Source: Pelagomonas calceolata
Taxonomy: Eukaryota; Sar; Pelagophyceae; Pelagomonadales; Pelagomonadaceae
NCBI GenBank assembly: GCA_918797485.1
Contig: CAKKNE010000005.1
Coordinates: 1,178,001 to 1,242,000, forward strand
Reading direction: 5' to 3'
DNA length: 64,000 nucleotides
Part shown: positions 1 through 12,800 of the stretch, in pieces
Position numbering within the stretch: position 1 is the first letter of the stretch
Layout: each line of letters opens with the position of its first letter
The notes under the pieces: generated by a model
Seen by the model: the letters and a program-made list of their open reading frames with translations, nothing else
Databases searched by the model: none
What the model was told of the DNA's origin: nothing
Position numbers and translations under genes: made by a program

Positions 1-1
1 A

Positions 2-830
2 CTAAAGGAGCTGACGTATACGCCCTGCGCCGAGTGCTGGGGGCGCGACGAGGTTCAACTGGAATTAGTGACGGAGGAAGGTACAGTATTTAACGCCACG
101 CTATCTATCGAAATCGAGCCCGTCGACGACGTCCCGGAGCTAGAAGCCCCGGACTTACTCGAGGTCGAATCTAGAGTTTCGTTGCGAGGCATCTCCGTTT
201 CGGATGTGGACAGCGAAGATGAAGCGTACAAGCTGACCTTATTCGCGCTGGGTGGCGTCTTCGAGGGCTGTCGCAACGCCACGGCGACGTCCGTCCTGGA
301 ATATGAGATGACATTGGACGCGATGAATTTATGTTTACAGGAAAGCTACTACCGGCCGCTCGAAGGCTTCGCCGAGGCCTTCGTCGACAACGTCACTTTG
401 ACCCTAGAAGACCCCGGTCCGTCGAAGCACCGCCTGACGGAGCATATACAAATCCACGCTGCTGTAGCACAGAGTGGTCCTCGCATCGAGCTGCCGCCCT
501 ACTACGAGTTGGGGTTGGAGGGCTTTATCGTGGAAGGCGACGATGCGAACACGACTGTCTCATTGACCACCGATGCGCTCGATGCCCTACTACGACTAGA
601 TAGCCTCGAGCAAGGAGTGTCGATTGATCAAACGGAGCACGGCATCATCCTAAGGGGTTCAGCTAAAGCTATCTCGACGACGCTGCAGTCGCTGACGTAC
701 GTCCGCGAGCCCTCGTTCGAGGGCAGTGATACGATCACGGCCGTCATAAGAACGAGTAACGCGTCGCGCACGGCGAAAGTAGCCATCGACGTGCGGGGCG
801 GCGACGCGACGGAATTGTCATTAGTTGATC
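2..830 (+). other. Cadherin/CSPG-like repeats of the giant protein
   Basis: The first 270 or so visible residues contain segments ending in phrases such as SLTYVREPSFEGSDTI followed by a beta-strand rich in V and I. This is the pattern of cadherin-like/CSPG (NG2-type) extracellular repeats. The assignment rests on reading the pattern only; a profile search would confirm or change it. Confidence 0.45.
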
Positions 831-3800
831 TCAAGCCTCGGCGGGGCTTCGGGGGCACTCGAGTACGGGTGACAGTGTTGCATGCCGACGAGTTTCCTCT
901 ACAGTGCCAGTTCGGGGAGCGAGGCGCGGCCAAAGCTCGTAAAGTGGACAACGAGACCTTTGAGTGTGTGGCACCTCAAGGTAGAGCGGGCTACGCTTCT
1001 CTTAGAGTGCACAACAGACGGTTCTGGTCGGACCCTATACAATTTCTGTATGAAGAACCTGTTCGAGTGGTACGAATAACGCCGCCCGTCGGTAGCGTCA
1101 ATACGCCCCTTTTGCTGCATGTTGACAGCGTCATGCCCTCGCCCGACCTAGCTTGCCACTTTGGTGATGTAATTGTAAAGGCGACTAGACTGGATTCCAC
1201 AACAGTAGCTTGTACGGCGCCGGATCTGAATGGAACTGTGGAGGTCGCAGTGTCGACGAACGGTGTGGATCACGGACCGTCATCGCTCTTCGAGTTTGTG
1301 GACGTGCCCTCGTCACTCACATTGGAACCAGCTTCGGGCGGTCTAGCTCCCCAACTCATTCGCGTGACGACGGATGTTCCATTAAAACGGTTGCCGCACT
1401 TCTGCCGCTTTGGTTTATATGAGACGCCGGCCGCCGTTTTGGATGACTATACGCTAGCCTGCGAGGCACCGAGATCAACAGAGAACCAGGCGGTGCGCGT
1501 CTCCATTGATGGCGGGGCGTCCTACGGCGAGGCTTTTGCAATCTATCGACGCGTCGACAGTGCCATAGCCTGGATCGCGCCAGCAATGGGGTCGCATGGC
1601 ACCCTAGTTACCATAGGGGGCCGCGGCTTCGATGCCTCGACGACGTGTCGCTTCGGTTCTACAGAAGTGGAGGCCGCCGTCGTCTCGGCCGAGGAGCTCG
1701 TATGTCGCGCGCCGGTCGGAAATGGCACCGTTGCGATCGGACTGCTTGTTGACGAGGTCGAGATTTCTTCAAGGCACAGTTACACGTACGTGGAGCCGAC
1801 GCTGCTCGGGTCGCTCTCTCCGAATACGGGGCCGACGACGGGGGGCACTTTGGTCACGATCCACGGCCTGCGCCTGGCCGACGACGCTTCTTGCAACTTT
1901 GGCAACGCGTCGGTGCCGGCGCGCTGGGTCTCCGCCGAGCAGATCGAGTGCGCGGCGCCGCCTCATAAAGAGGGTGTAGTGGACGTGACCGTCGCCGGCG
2001 AGGTCCTCCGCTTCCAGTACGCGGCGCCGCTCGTCCCGCGAGCGGCTTATCCGAGTTCCGGGCCCGCCGGCGGCGGGACCGTCGTCGCCATTGAAGGCTC
2101 GGGCTTTGCCTTCTCGCCACGCCTCAAGTGCCGCTTCGGCTGGACCGAGGTCCCGGCGACGTTCGTGAGCGAAGCGGAGGTCCGGTGCGCGGCGCCGCCG
2201 GGCGACGCGGGACCCAGGGCCCTCGCGGTGAGCGGCAACGGCCAGGACTTCGTCGACGTCCCGGCGGGCTTCGCCTACGAGGCCGCGCCCGTCGTACACG
2301 GCGTCGCGCCGCCGCTCGGCTTCGCCGGCACGCTCGTCACGCTGACGGGCGCGGGACTCGGCGGCGTGTCGGCGTGCCTCTTCGGCGACGCCTCGACGCC
2401 GGCGACGGTCGTCTCCGACACGGAGGTCCGGTGCGCGGCGCCGGCGGGCGCGGGCTCGCTGGCCGTCGGCGCGAGCGTCAACGGCGTCGACGCCTACGCG
2501 AGCGCGGCGCGCTTCCGGTACGTGGCGCGGCCCGAGGTGCTGTCGCTGGAGCCCGCGAGCGCGGGCGTCGAGGGCGGCGCCACCGTCGTGGTCCGGGGCC
2601 TCCGGTTCCCCGACTCGAGCCTCCTGGCGTGCCGCTTCGGCGCGACGACCGCGGCGGCGCGCTGGGTGAACGCGACGGAGCTCGAGTGCGAGGCGCCGCC
2701 CGCCGACGCGAGCGGACCCGTGACCGTCGAGGTGAGCGCGAACGGCGCCGACTTCACGGCCGACGGCGCGGCGTTCTCGTACGCGGCGACGGCGACGGTG
2801 ACGGGCGCGGGTCCGCTGTCGGGCCCGGCGACGGGCGGCACGGAGGTGGTCGTGCGCGGCGCGAACCTGGTGTTCTCGCCGTCGCTGGCGTGCCGGTTCG
2901 CGTTCTTCGACGTGCCGGCGAGCTTCGTCGGCCCGACGGAGCTGCGGTGCGCGGCGCCGGCGCAGAGCGCCGGCGCCGCGGCGTTCGCCGTCGTCGACGA
3001 CCGGCGCGTGCTCTACGAGGCCAGCTTCGAGTACACGCCGCTCATGGCCGTGCGCGGCGCGAGCCCGCCGCGCGGCGCGGCCGGCACGTCCGTCAAGGTG
3101 GCGGGGTCGGGCTTCGCGGCCTACGCGACGGCCGAGTGCGTCTTCGGCGATATTAGAGTCGAGGCCGTCGTCACGTCGGACACGGAGGTCGCCTGCGCCG
3201 CGCCGCCCGGCGAGGGCGACGTCACGGTGCGCGTCGTCTCCGGCGCCACGACCGCGGCGGGCGAGGCGGTGTTCGCCTACGCGCGCGCGCCGAGCGTATC
3301 AAACCTACGGCCGAGCACGGCCGCCGCGGGCGAGCCCGTCACCGTCCACGGCGCGGACTTTGTGGACGCGAGCGAGCTCGCCTGCGCCTTCGGCGACGTA
3401 ACGACACAAGCGCGCTACGTGTCGAGCACGGAGCTTGTTTGTATAGCGCCGGCGGGTGCCGGCGTCGTCGACGTCGCGGTCACGGCGAACGGCGTTGAGT
3501 TCGGCGAAGCGACCGCGTTTACGTACGCGGCGACGCGCGCGCGCTTCGCCCCCGGCAGCGGGCCCGCCCGGGGCGGCACGGACGTCGTCATTAAGGGCGC
3601 GGACTTCGCGCCCGCCGCGCGCCTCGCCTGCCGCTTCGGCTCCACAAGCGTGCCGGCCGCGTTCGTCGACGACACGACCGTGGCCTGCGCGAGCCCGCGG
3701 GGCGCTGGCATTGTATCATTGAGCTTTAGTCGGGACGGCGTCGCCTTCTCATTGATGGGCGAGTTCGTCTATGACGAGGACGTCGTGTTGGAAGGTCTAG

Positions 3801-6800
3801 TGCCGCCGCTCGGCTCCGTCGGAGGCGCGACCGTGGAACTCGTAGGCAAGGACCTGCCGTCGTCGTGTTTGTTTGGAGACGTTGTGGTTGAGGGCACGCG
3901 CACGGACGCCGGCGTTATTTGTAGAGCGCCGCCCGGCGAAGGCATCGTCGGCGTCGCCGCGACGCGCAATTTGATAGATCCGGCCTCTTCGAGACTCCCG
4001 TTCCGCTACGTGGCCGACCCCGTTTTGACAGATGTGACGCCGGCGCGCGCCTCGGTCGGCCGCACGGTCACCATCCGGGGCGTGCGCTTCGCGGACTCTG
4101 ACTTATTAGCGTGCCGCTTCGGTGACGTAGAAGCCAGGGCCCAGTACCTCGACGCCACACGCATCAGTTGCGCCGTGCCCGCCGGGGCCGGTTCTACGAT
4201 AGCGCTCGCGATCAACGGCCGGGACTTCTTTGGTGAATTGGCCTTCCATGTGCTCGAGGACGCGAGCGTCACAAAGGTGTCGCCCGTGCAAGCACCGGTC
4301 GGCGGCGACGTCGACGTGCGCGTCTACGGCCAGGGCTTCGCGTTTTCATCGAATGCCGCCTGCCGCTTCGGCTCTTCCATCGTTCCGGCCCGGGTGCACA
4401 ACGGGACGGTGCTCACGTGCGTCGCTCCATCAAACGAAGTCGGAAAAACGTCGCTCTCCATTAGTTTGAACGGCGCGGACTTCGTGGAGGCCTCTCCGTT
4501 CAACTACTACGCGGCCCCTCTGATCCGAGAAGCCCGCAACACGCGAGGGCCTCTCGGCGGCGGTTCTTCAGTACAACTGGCGGGCGACTTCCCGTCTGGT
4601 ACAAAAACGGCGTGCCGCTTCGGTTCTACGATCGTGGACGCCGCGCTCAACGGCTCCGTCGCTACCTGTGAAGCGCCGCCGGCCGCCGCGCCGGGCGCCG
4701 TGCCTCTACAATTGCTCCTCGACGGCGCGGCCGCGCGGTCCGCGGTCGACCTCACGTATAAGTACGAGGGCGCCGTCGTGCTCGGGTCGCTCTCTCCGAA
4801 TACGGGGCCGACGACGGGAGGCACTTTGGTCACAATCCACGGCCTGCGCCTGGCCGACGACGCTTCTTGCAAATTTGGCAACACGTCGGTGCCGGCGCGC
4901 TGGGTCTCCGCCGAGCAGATCGAGTGCGCGGCGCCGCCTCATGCAAAAGGCGCCGTGGACGTGACCGTCGCCGGCGAGGTCCTCCGCTTCCAGTACGCGG
5001 CGCCGCTCGTCCCGCGAGCGGCTTATCCTAGTTCCGGGCCCGCCGGCGGCGGGACCGTCGTCGCCATTGAAGGATCGGGCTTTGCCTTCTCGCCACGCCT
5101 CAAGTGCCGCTTCGGCTGGACCGAGGTCCCGGCGACGTTCGTGAGCGAAGCGGAGGTCCGGTGCGCGGCGCCGCCGGGCGACGCGGGACCCAGGGCCCTC
5201 GCGGTGAGCGGCAACGGCCAGGACTTCGTCGACGTCCCGGCGGGCTTCGCCTACGAGGCCGCGCCCGTCGTACACGGCGTCGCGCCGCCGCTCGGCTTCG
5301 CCGGCACGCTCGTCACGCTGACGGGCGCGGGACTCGGCGGCGTGTCGGCGTGCCTCTTCGGCGACGCCTCGACGCCGGCGACGGTCGTCTCCGACACGGA
5401 GGTCCGGTGCGCGGCGCCGGCGGGCGCGGGCTCGCTGGCCGTCGGCGCGAGCGTCAACGGCGTCGACGCCTACGCGAGCGCGGCGCGCTTCCGGTACGTG
5501 GCGCGGCCCGAGGTGCTGTCGCTGGAGCCCGCGAGCGCGGGCGTCGAGGGCGGCGCCACCGTCGTGGTCCGGGGCCTCCGGTTCCCCGACTCGAGCCTCC
5601 TGGCGTGCCGCTTCGGCGCGACGACCGCGGCGGCGCGCTGGGTGAACGCGACGGAGCTCGAGTGCGAGGCGCCGCCCGCCGACGCGAGCGGACCCGTGAC
5701 CGTCGAGGTGAGCGCGAACGGCGCCGACTTCACGGCCGACGGCGCGGCGTTCTCGTACGCGGCGACGGCGACGGTGACGGGCGCGGGCCCGCTGTCGGGC
5801 CCGGCGACGGGCGGCACGGAGGTGGTCGTGCGCGGCGCGAAACTGGTCTTCTCGCCGTCGCTGGCGTGCCGGTTCGCGTTCTTCGACGTGCCGGCGAGCT
5901 TCGTCGGGCCGACGGAGCTGCGGTGCGCGGCGCCGGCGCAGAGCGCCGGCGCCGCGGCGTTCGCCGTCGTCGACGACCGGCGCGTGCTCTACGAGGCGAC
6001 CTTCGAGTACACGCCGCTCATGGCCGTGCGCGGCGCGAGCCCGCCGCGCGGCGCGGCCGGCACGTCCGTCACAGTGGCGGGGTCGGGCTTCGCGGCCTAC
6101 GCGACGGCCGAGTGCGTGTTCGGCGATATTAGGGTGGAGGCCGTCGTCACGTCGGACACGGAGGTTACGTGTGAAGCGCCGCCCGGCGAGGGCGACGTCA
6201 CGGTGCGCGTCGTCTCCGGCGCGACGACCGCGGCGGGCGAAGCCATTTTTACCTATGCGCGCGCGCCGAGCGTATCAAACTTGCGGCCGAGCACGGCCGC
6301 CGCGGGCGAGCCCGTCACCGTCTACGGCGCGGACTTTGTCGACGCGAGCGAGCTCGCCTGTGTTTTTGGAGACGCAACGACGCAAGCGCGCTACGTGTCT
6401 TCTACAGAACTCGTTTGCGTCGCGCCTGTTAATGAAGGCGTCGTCGACGTCGCGGTCACGGTCAATGGCGTGGCGTTCGGCGCCTCGGCGGCGACGTTCA
6501 CCTACGCAGCAACCAACGCGACCTACGAGCTGCGCCCCCGCCGCCTCGCCACAAAGGGCGGCACCATCGTCCAAGTGCGCGGGCCCCACCTCGAGCTCGC
6601 GCCTTCCTTAGCTTGTAGATTTGGCGTCTACGAGGTGCTCGCTTCTGTCAAGGAGGGCGCCCTGGCTTGTAGAGCGCCGCCGCTCGAGGTCGGTTCGGTT
6701 GCCTTCCGCGTGATGAGCGACGGCCGCGTTGTGTATGATACGCAGCTGGACGTAGCATCGATTCCCTTCGAGGCTTCGCCAACGCTCGGCGCGAACGGCA

Positions 6801-9800
6801 CGCTCGTGCATGTAGATGCTGAAAAGGCGCCGTACCGCCAGTGCTGCGTCTTCGGCGATCACATCGTATCCATTGAAGATGATATTTGCAGAGCGCCTCC
6901 GGGACGGGGCCGTGTTGTGCTGAGAGTGGCGCCCTGCGACGCTCCAGATTCGGAGCAAGACGGCCTGTCGTGGACATATGTACAAACGCCCATTTTGTAC
7001 GCCGTGGCTCCCTCCGTCTTGTCGCCGTCCCTGGACGGCTCCGCGTCTGTCATCGGCGCTCATTTTGTCGACGCTGTCGAATTGACCTGCTACGCCAATT
7101 CAGTAAAAGTGCCGGCGCGCTTCGTCTCCGAATCTGAAATTGTGTGCGACTTGTCTGAGGAAGAAGGGCCGAGCGTCTCCTTATCCATCAGTGTGAACGG
7201 CCAAGACCGGAGCAATGCATTGAAAGTAGAAATCGCGCCTCAATTCATAATACACGACGCGACACCTTCAACGATACGGCCCTCCACCAAATTCATCGAA
7301 GTGAGAGGCGCCGGCTTTATTGATAGTCGAGCGCATGCCTTAGTGTGTGTGACGGGCGACCACGTCACGGCCGCGCGGCACGTGTCGGCTTCGGTCGTGC
7401 GCTGCCCTGTTGTTGGTCTTCAGACATCAATCAAGCTGTGCTACGAGGGCCTGGGCTGCTCGAATGCCCTCGCATTGTCCAGGAAGGACGCACCTGTTAT
7501 TGATAGCGTGGAGCCGGCGGTCTTATCCGTCGAAGGCGGTGCGGTCAAGTTTTACGGTTCCGGGTTTATGGAAGATGCCTCCTGCCAGTTCGGCGACGTT
7601 ACTGTTGTGGCATTAACACATGAAGATGATCTGGTGGAATGTGTCATGCCTGCTATGGCACCGGGCGCGTACGCCAGTCGCGTCGTCTTCGAGGACGTCT
7701 CAAGTTCACCAGAAACGCTTAGAGTCGTAGCAAAACCGGCCGTAGCTTCCATCAAACCAGCCATCGTCGGGTTAACTGGTGGAATGGTTACGGTCCAGGG
7801 CGGCGCCTTCCCGGCGGATTTGGAGGTGGTGTGCGCCTTCGACGGAACAATATCTCAAGGGAGACGGCTCTCTTCCACAAGTGTAAGCTGCGCCGCGCCG
7901 CCGACGGGCCTCGCTGATACAGTGCAAGTGCGCGTCGGCTTTTCTCCTCATACATTGTCGGCCACGTCTACATCCCTAAACTACGCCCCCGCGGGCCGCG
8001 TCGTCGACGTCGCCCCGACGGTCGTCGCTTCGGGCCAAGCCACGGAGCTCACGCTCATCGGCACGAACCTTCGTGATGTAGCGTGCCGCTTCGACGGCGT
8101 CGTCGTGGAGGCCCAAGTCATTGACGCTAATGAAGCGCGGTGTGCGGTGACGGGGCGAACCGCAAAGGCTACAGTCCTCGAAGTGTCCCTCGACGGCGCT
8201 TTGTATGAAGAAGTTGAATCGATCAGTGTCGTCGACCGCTTCGCACTAAGCAGCGCAGAAGTTTTAGGAGACGAGCTCGTGGTCCGAGGGTCTTTTACTG
8301 ATTCAATAACGAGCTGCATCTTTGATGGACGCGACTTCGTCGACGCGACGGTGCACAACGCTTCCACGATCACGTGTCCCGCGACTACTGCAACGAGTGT
8401 CCAGGTCGGTAACAGGAGAGAGGCCCTCTCGGAGTCGATGCGCATCGATACTATCAAACAATTCGTCATTGCGAAGATAGCGGTCGTCGACCGCGGCGCT
8501 ACTTTACGACTGGGTGGTGCGAACCTTGTAGAAAGGGAGCATCTGGCGTGCGACTTTGGTGCTCTTCAGACATCTGTAACCAAGCAAGGCTCACATCTCG
8601 AGTGCGCGCTGCCCGACGCCGTCGCGCAGAAAGGTGGTGGTTTTGAATTGATAAACGCCGGTCGGCCGCCCATCTATCTCGTGGAACCATTGATCCCAAA
8701 ACAAGCGCCTCGACCGACGGTCTTCGATGTTGTTAGAGTAGACGCCTCCTTACGTGTGAGAGGCGCCAACTTCATCAGAGAAGACGTCGTCGAGTGCCTC
8801 GTAAGGCACACCACACTAATCGGGACGCACGTCTCACCTCGAGAAAGGGCCTGCCTGGATGTTGTGGATGACGATTTGAGTGAGGGCGTCACGATCCGTC
8901 TGAATGGTGTGGAGGTGCTCACGACTCCGGTGGCCTCCTCGGAAAGCATCGAGGAAGATACTCCGATCGGCTTCCGCACGTTATCCGTCCGTCCTTCGCT
9001 AGTGAGCGCGGACCAGGGCGGTATCCTTACTGTTGCAGGTGTGAACTATCCTTTAGAGAGAAAGCTCTTCTGCCGCATCGACGATCTTGTGGTGGAGGGC
9101 GAGGCGCTCAACACTACTGCTGTATTGTGCCGCATCCCTCAATTGGATCGGATCGGGACCTTTAATCTTACGATAGAGGGCGATGCTGGAGGCACGTCGA
9201 TCCGAGTGTTGCGGGACCCTTCCATAGCGCAAGTGACTCCCACAGCTATTGCAAGGGGCGACGTCGTACGAGTAGAGGGCGCGAATTTTGTGGAGGGCGC
9301 TACTTTTTGCAAATTCGATTCCCATATCGTGCCGGCGGCTTTTGTGAATACAAGATCCATCTCGTGCGTCGCGCCGTCGTCCGCATCGACGCTACGCGTG
9401 TCGAACGACGGGAGGGCCTTTTCTTCTCATGTCAACTTGACGGCGAAAAGGGCGCTCGTCTTCGGCGCTGTCGTGAGTGAAAGACGCGTTTCAGTAAAAG
9501 ATACGACGTTCTCCGTCGAGGCGGACAACGTGACGTGCGCGCCGCGCTGCACATGCTCCGATAACGTCTGCCGAACTTCAGAAGATAGAGTGTGTGTCAT
9601 TATCGATGGCGTGAAATCAGCCCAGATGTGCGGCTCCTTACAGAATATACCTATCGTAAGCGCGCCGCCGAACGCCGATCGAGCGTCGCCGTCCGTCGTC
9701 CACGGCCCGACGGACGTCGTCGTCCGTGGCGGCGCCTTCGCCCTCCACCACCAATGCCTCGTCAACGGCAGTGCCGTGGCAACGACGTGGCTGTCTCCGA

Positions 9801-12800
9801 CGCAACTAAGTTGTTTGATTGACGCCGCCCCGGGTTCCTACGACCTAAGCGTCAATGGAGGCGTCTCGACTCGCATCGAAGTCACGTCGCGGGTCTTGGT
9901 GGAGACGCTCTCTGATGTGACACATGTCGACGATGTTGTGGAGGCTTCATTATCCAATACGATAGACGTCGGCGGCGCGTCGTGTACGTTCGACGGTCAC
10001 ACGCATTCAGCTGATGTTGTGGACGGGACGCATGTCTACTGCCACGCTCCCTCGGAGGAGACGCGGGCGGATGTTTCCCTGTCAGTCGGCGCGTTGCCAC
10101 TGCACGGCTCTAGGGAGGTGTCCATCAAGGAGCCGCCCCGCATCCATAGTGTCGAGCCGCCGCTGGCGCCCGTCGGCATTTCTACAGAAATTACGGTGCG
10201 AGGAAACTTCCCGTCCCAAAAACTATACTGCCGCTTCGGCTCCGTGAACACGGAGGCGTCCGTCCTTTCCGCATCGGAGCTGCGGTGCCCCGTACCTCCC
10301 ACGGATACGGTACGCACGGTGCCCTTCGACGTGGGCTATTCGAGAGGTCAAGCTACACATATGGCCCACGCCTTCGCCTTTTACCGCCAGGCGCGCCTTG
10401 CTTCTGTCAAACCACGATCCGCGTCCATTGGATCCTCCATCTCTGTACAGATAGCGGCGCCCGACAACTTACGTTATCCGGCCTTCGCGTCCTGCAAATT
10501 TGGCGATAGAATAGTCGAGGCCGCGCGGCCGTCGTCGTCGGAATTTGTTTGTCAAGTGCCTCCCCTACAACCTGGTGCTTACGAGTTAGCGGTGGCGCTC
10601 GACGGCTCGACCTTCTCGCAATCTATGCCGTTCTACGTCGTCGAAGCGCCGTCAGTTCTGAAGGTCGAGCCGTCGTCCGCTTCTGTGAGAGGAGGCGCTT
10701 TCATCGAAGTGAGCGGCACCGTCGGCTCGTTGCTGCATACGGCCTGCGTGTTTGACGGTGTTGTGTCGCGAGCTCTGTCGGAGACGAACGGCAGCGTGAC
10801 GTGCGTCGCACCGCGAGTCCAGGCTCCTCAAACCATCCAAGTTCGATTGGCCGTCCACGGTTTAGTGAGTGAGACCTCGGCTCCCTTCACCTACGTAAGG
10901 CCACTCTATTTACAGAGTGTCACACCAGTGCGCGCGCCGCCGCGGGCTCTCATTCATTTGGAGGTGGACCACGCTGTTGATGGAAAGTGCCTCTTCGGCG
11001 ACGTGGAGACGGCCTTTAACGGACTGGAGTGCGCCGTACCTAGCATACAAGGTGTGGTGGACTTACGAGTGAAGACGGGAAGTGACGTCTCGAACGCGAT
11101 CCATTTCGAAATTCTCGAAGCTGTTTCATTGGAGAGCGTCCTGCCGCACACGGGGCCGACGACCGGTAATACGGCACTGGTCATACGAGGCACGGGCTTT
11201 GCGAGGCACCATGCTGTCGAGTGTCGCTGGAGGAGGGACGGCGCTCTCAGCAGAACGAACGCCACGGTCTCCACAGATGTAAGGTGTCTGACGCCTGCCT
11301 TCGCGCAGGGGCCCGGGGTCTACGACCTCTCCTTGACTGTCGATGGCGTCGAGAGCGAATCTTTGTTTTTTGAGGTGCGAGATACTCTAGAGCTGCTAGA
11401 CATGGACCTCGACGTGTCGACGGCGCTGGGCGGCGCTTCTACCTTGATTCGAGTGAGGCATTTGGAGCTGCCCACATCAGACGCGGAGTGTCGCTTCGGC
11501 GGTGCGACGGTGCCGGCGACGTATTGGGCCGCGAACGTCGTCCAGTGTCGAGTGCCGGCGCATGCCGCTGGAAAGGTGAATGTGAGCGTCTCGCCCGACG
11601 GCGTGCATTTCTACGGGAATTTACAGATAGTTTACGTGCCGGAGCCGCCTTCAATTATTGAAATCGTCCCTTCGACAATTTACGACTCGAACGCGTCGAT
11701 AGCATTGGTCGGGAGCGGGTTTACTCGTTCAAAGCGGTTAACGTGCCGCTTCACGGGAGACGAGGTCACGGAGACGCCAGCGTCTTATACTGGTGAAGGC
11801 GCTACTTGTCAAGTACCATCATCCTCGTCCCTTGTGCAAGCATCTGTGGACGGGATACATTGGGGACCCGGCGTGCGATTGATTGTATCAAAACCGCCCG
11901 TCGTATCAATGATGGGGCCGGAGGGCGGGCCGGAGAGTGGCTCAACTATTTATTTGGAGGGCGTTAATCTAGCGGAGGCAGCAACAGAGTCTGCAAAGTG
12001 CCGCGTCGGCTCTACGGAGGTAGACGCTGATATCAATGAAGACGGCGTGGCGTGCCGCGTGCCGGCGATGGCGCCCGGGACGGTTCCCGTGCTCATCTTG
12101 CCGAACGGCCGGGACGTCATACATACGTCGTCGTACACCGTAAAGCCGCGCCCAGCCCTACTAAGAGCGGAACCCATGATAGGAACGATGACCGGCGGCC
12201 ATCTGATAACGGTCCATGGGTCGCGGCTGGCGTCCCTCAAAAGCGCGCGGTGCTCGTTTTCCGGCGTTTTATCCGCGGCCGAAGTGATTAATGGCGGCCT
12301 GCGGTGCGTCCAGCCCCCGCTGGACGAGGGGACGTATTCATTGACAATCGACTCGGCGCTCGGTCTACTCGAGCCTGTACTAAGGTATGAGGTCCTTTCT
12401 TCGGTCAGAGTTGATTCGCTTGCACCTTCATATGGATACGCTTCAACAATTGTCGAAGTCGCGGGCCGCTTCAGTGACTTAGAAGCGCCGCTGACCTGCC
12501 TCTTCGGTTCGAATGAAGCGAACGCGTCCCTCGTGTCTGACACGTTACTTAAGTGTACTGCGCCAGAATCTTCACCAAAACGCGTCTCTCTACGAATCCG
12601 GGACGCGCGGGGCCGCCTGTCCGAGGGAAAGACGTACCACTACTTATCACCGATACAAATCCACGCCGTGGCGCGGGGCGAAGCTGTTGAGGCAGGTAAA
12701 GATGGCGCGCTCACGATTACTGGCCTCGGCTTCCCGGACACGCCCCAACTCGCGTGTCGAGTCGACGACATGCTCTACGACGCGACGTGGATGGCCTCCC

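Noticed and set aside
2128-3156. Long + strand ORF (342 codons) in a second frame, repeated at 5104-6132
   Set aside because: Arg/Gly-rich shadow of the GC-rich duplicated IPT segment; the other frame has clear IPT domains.
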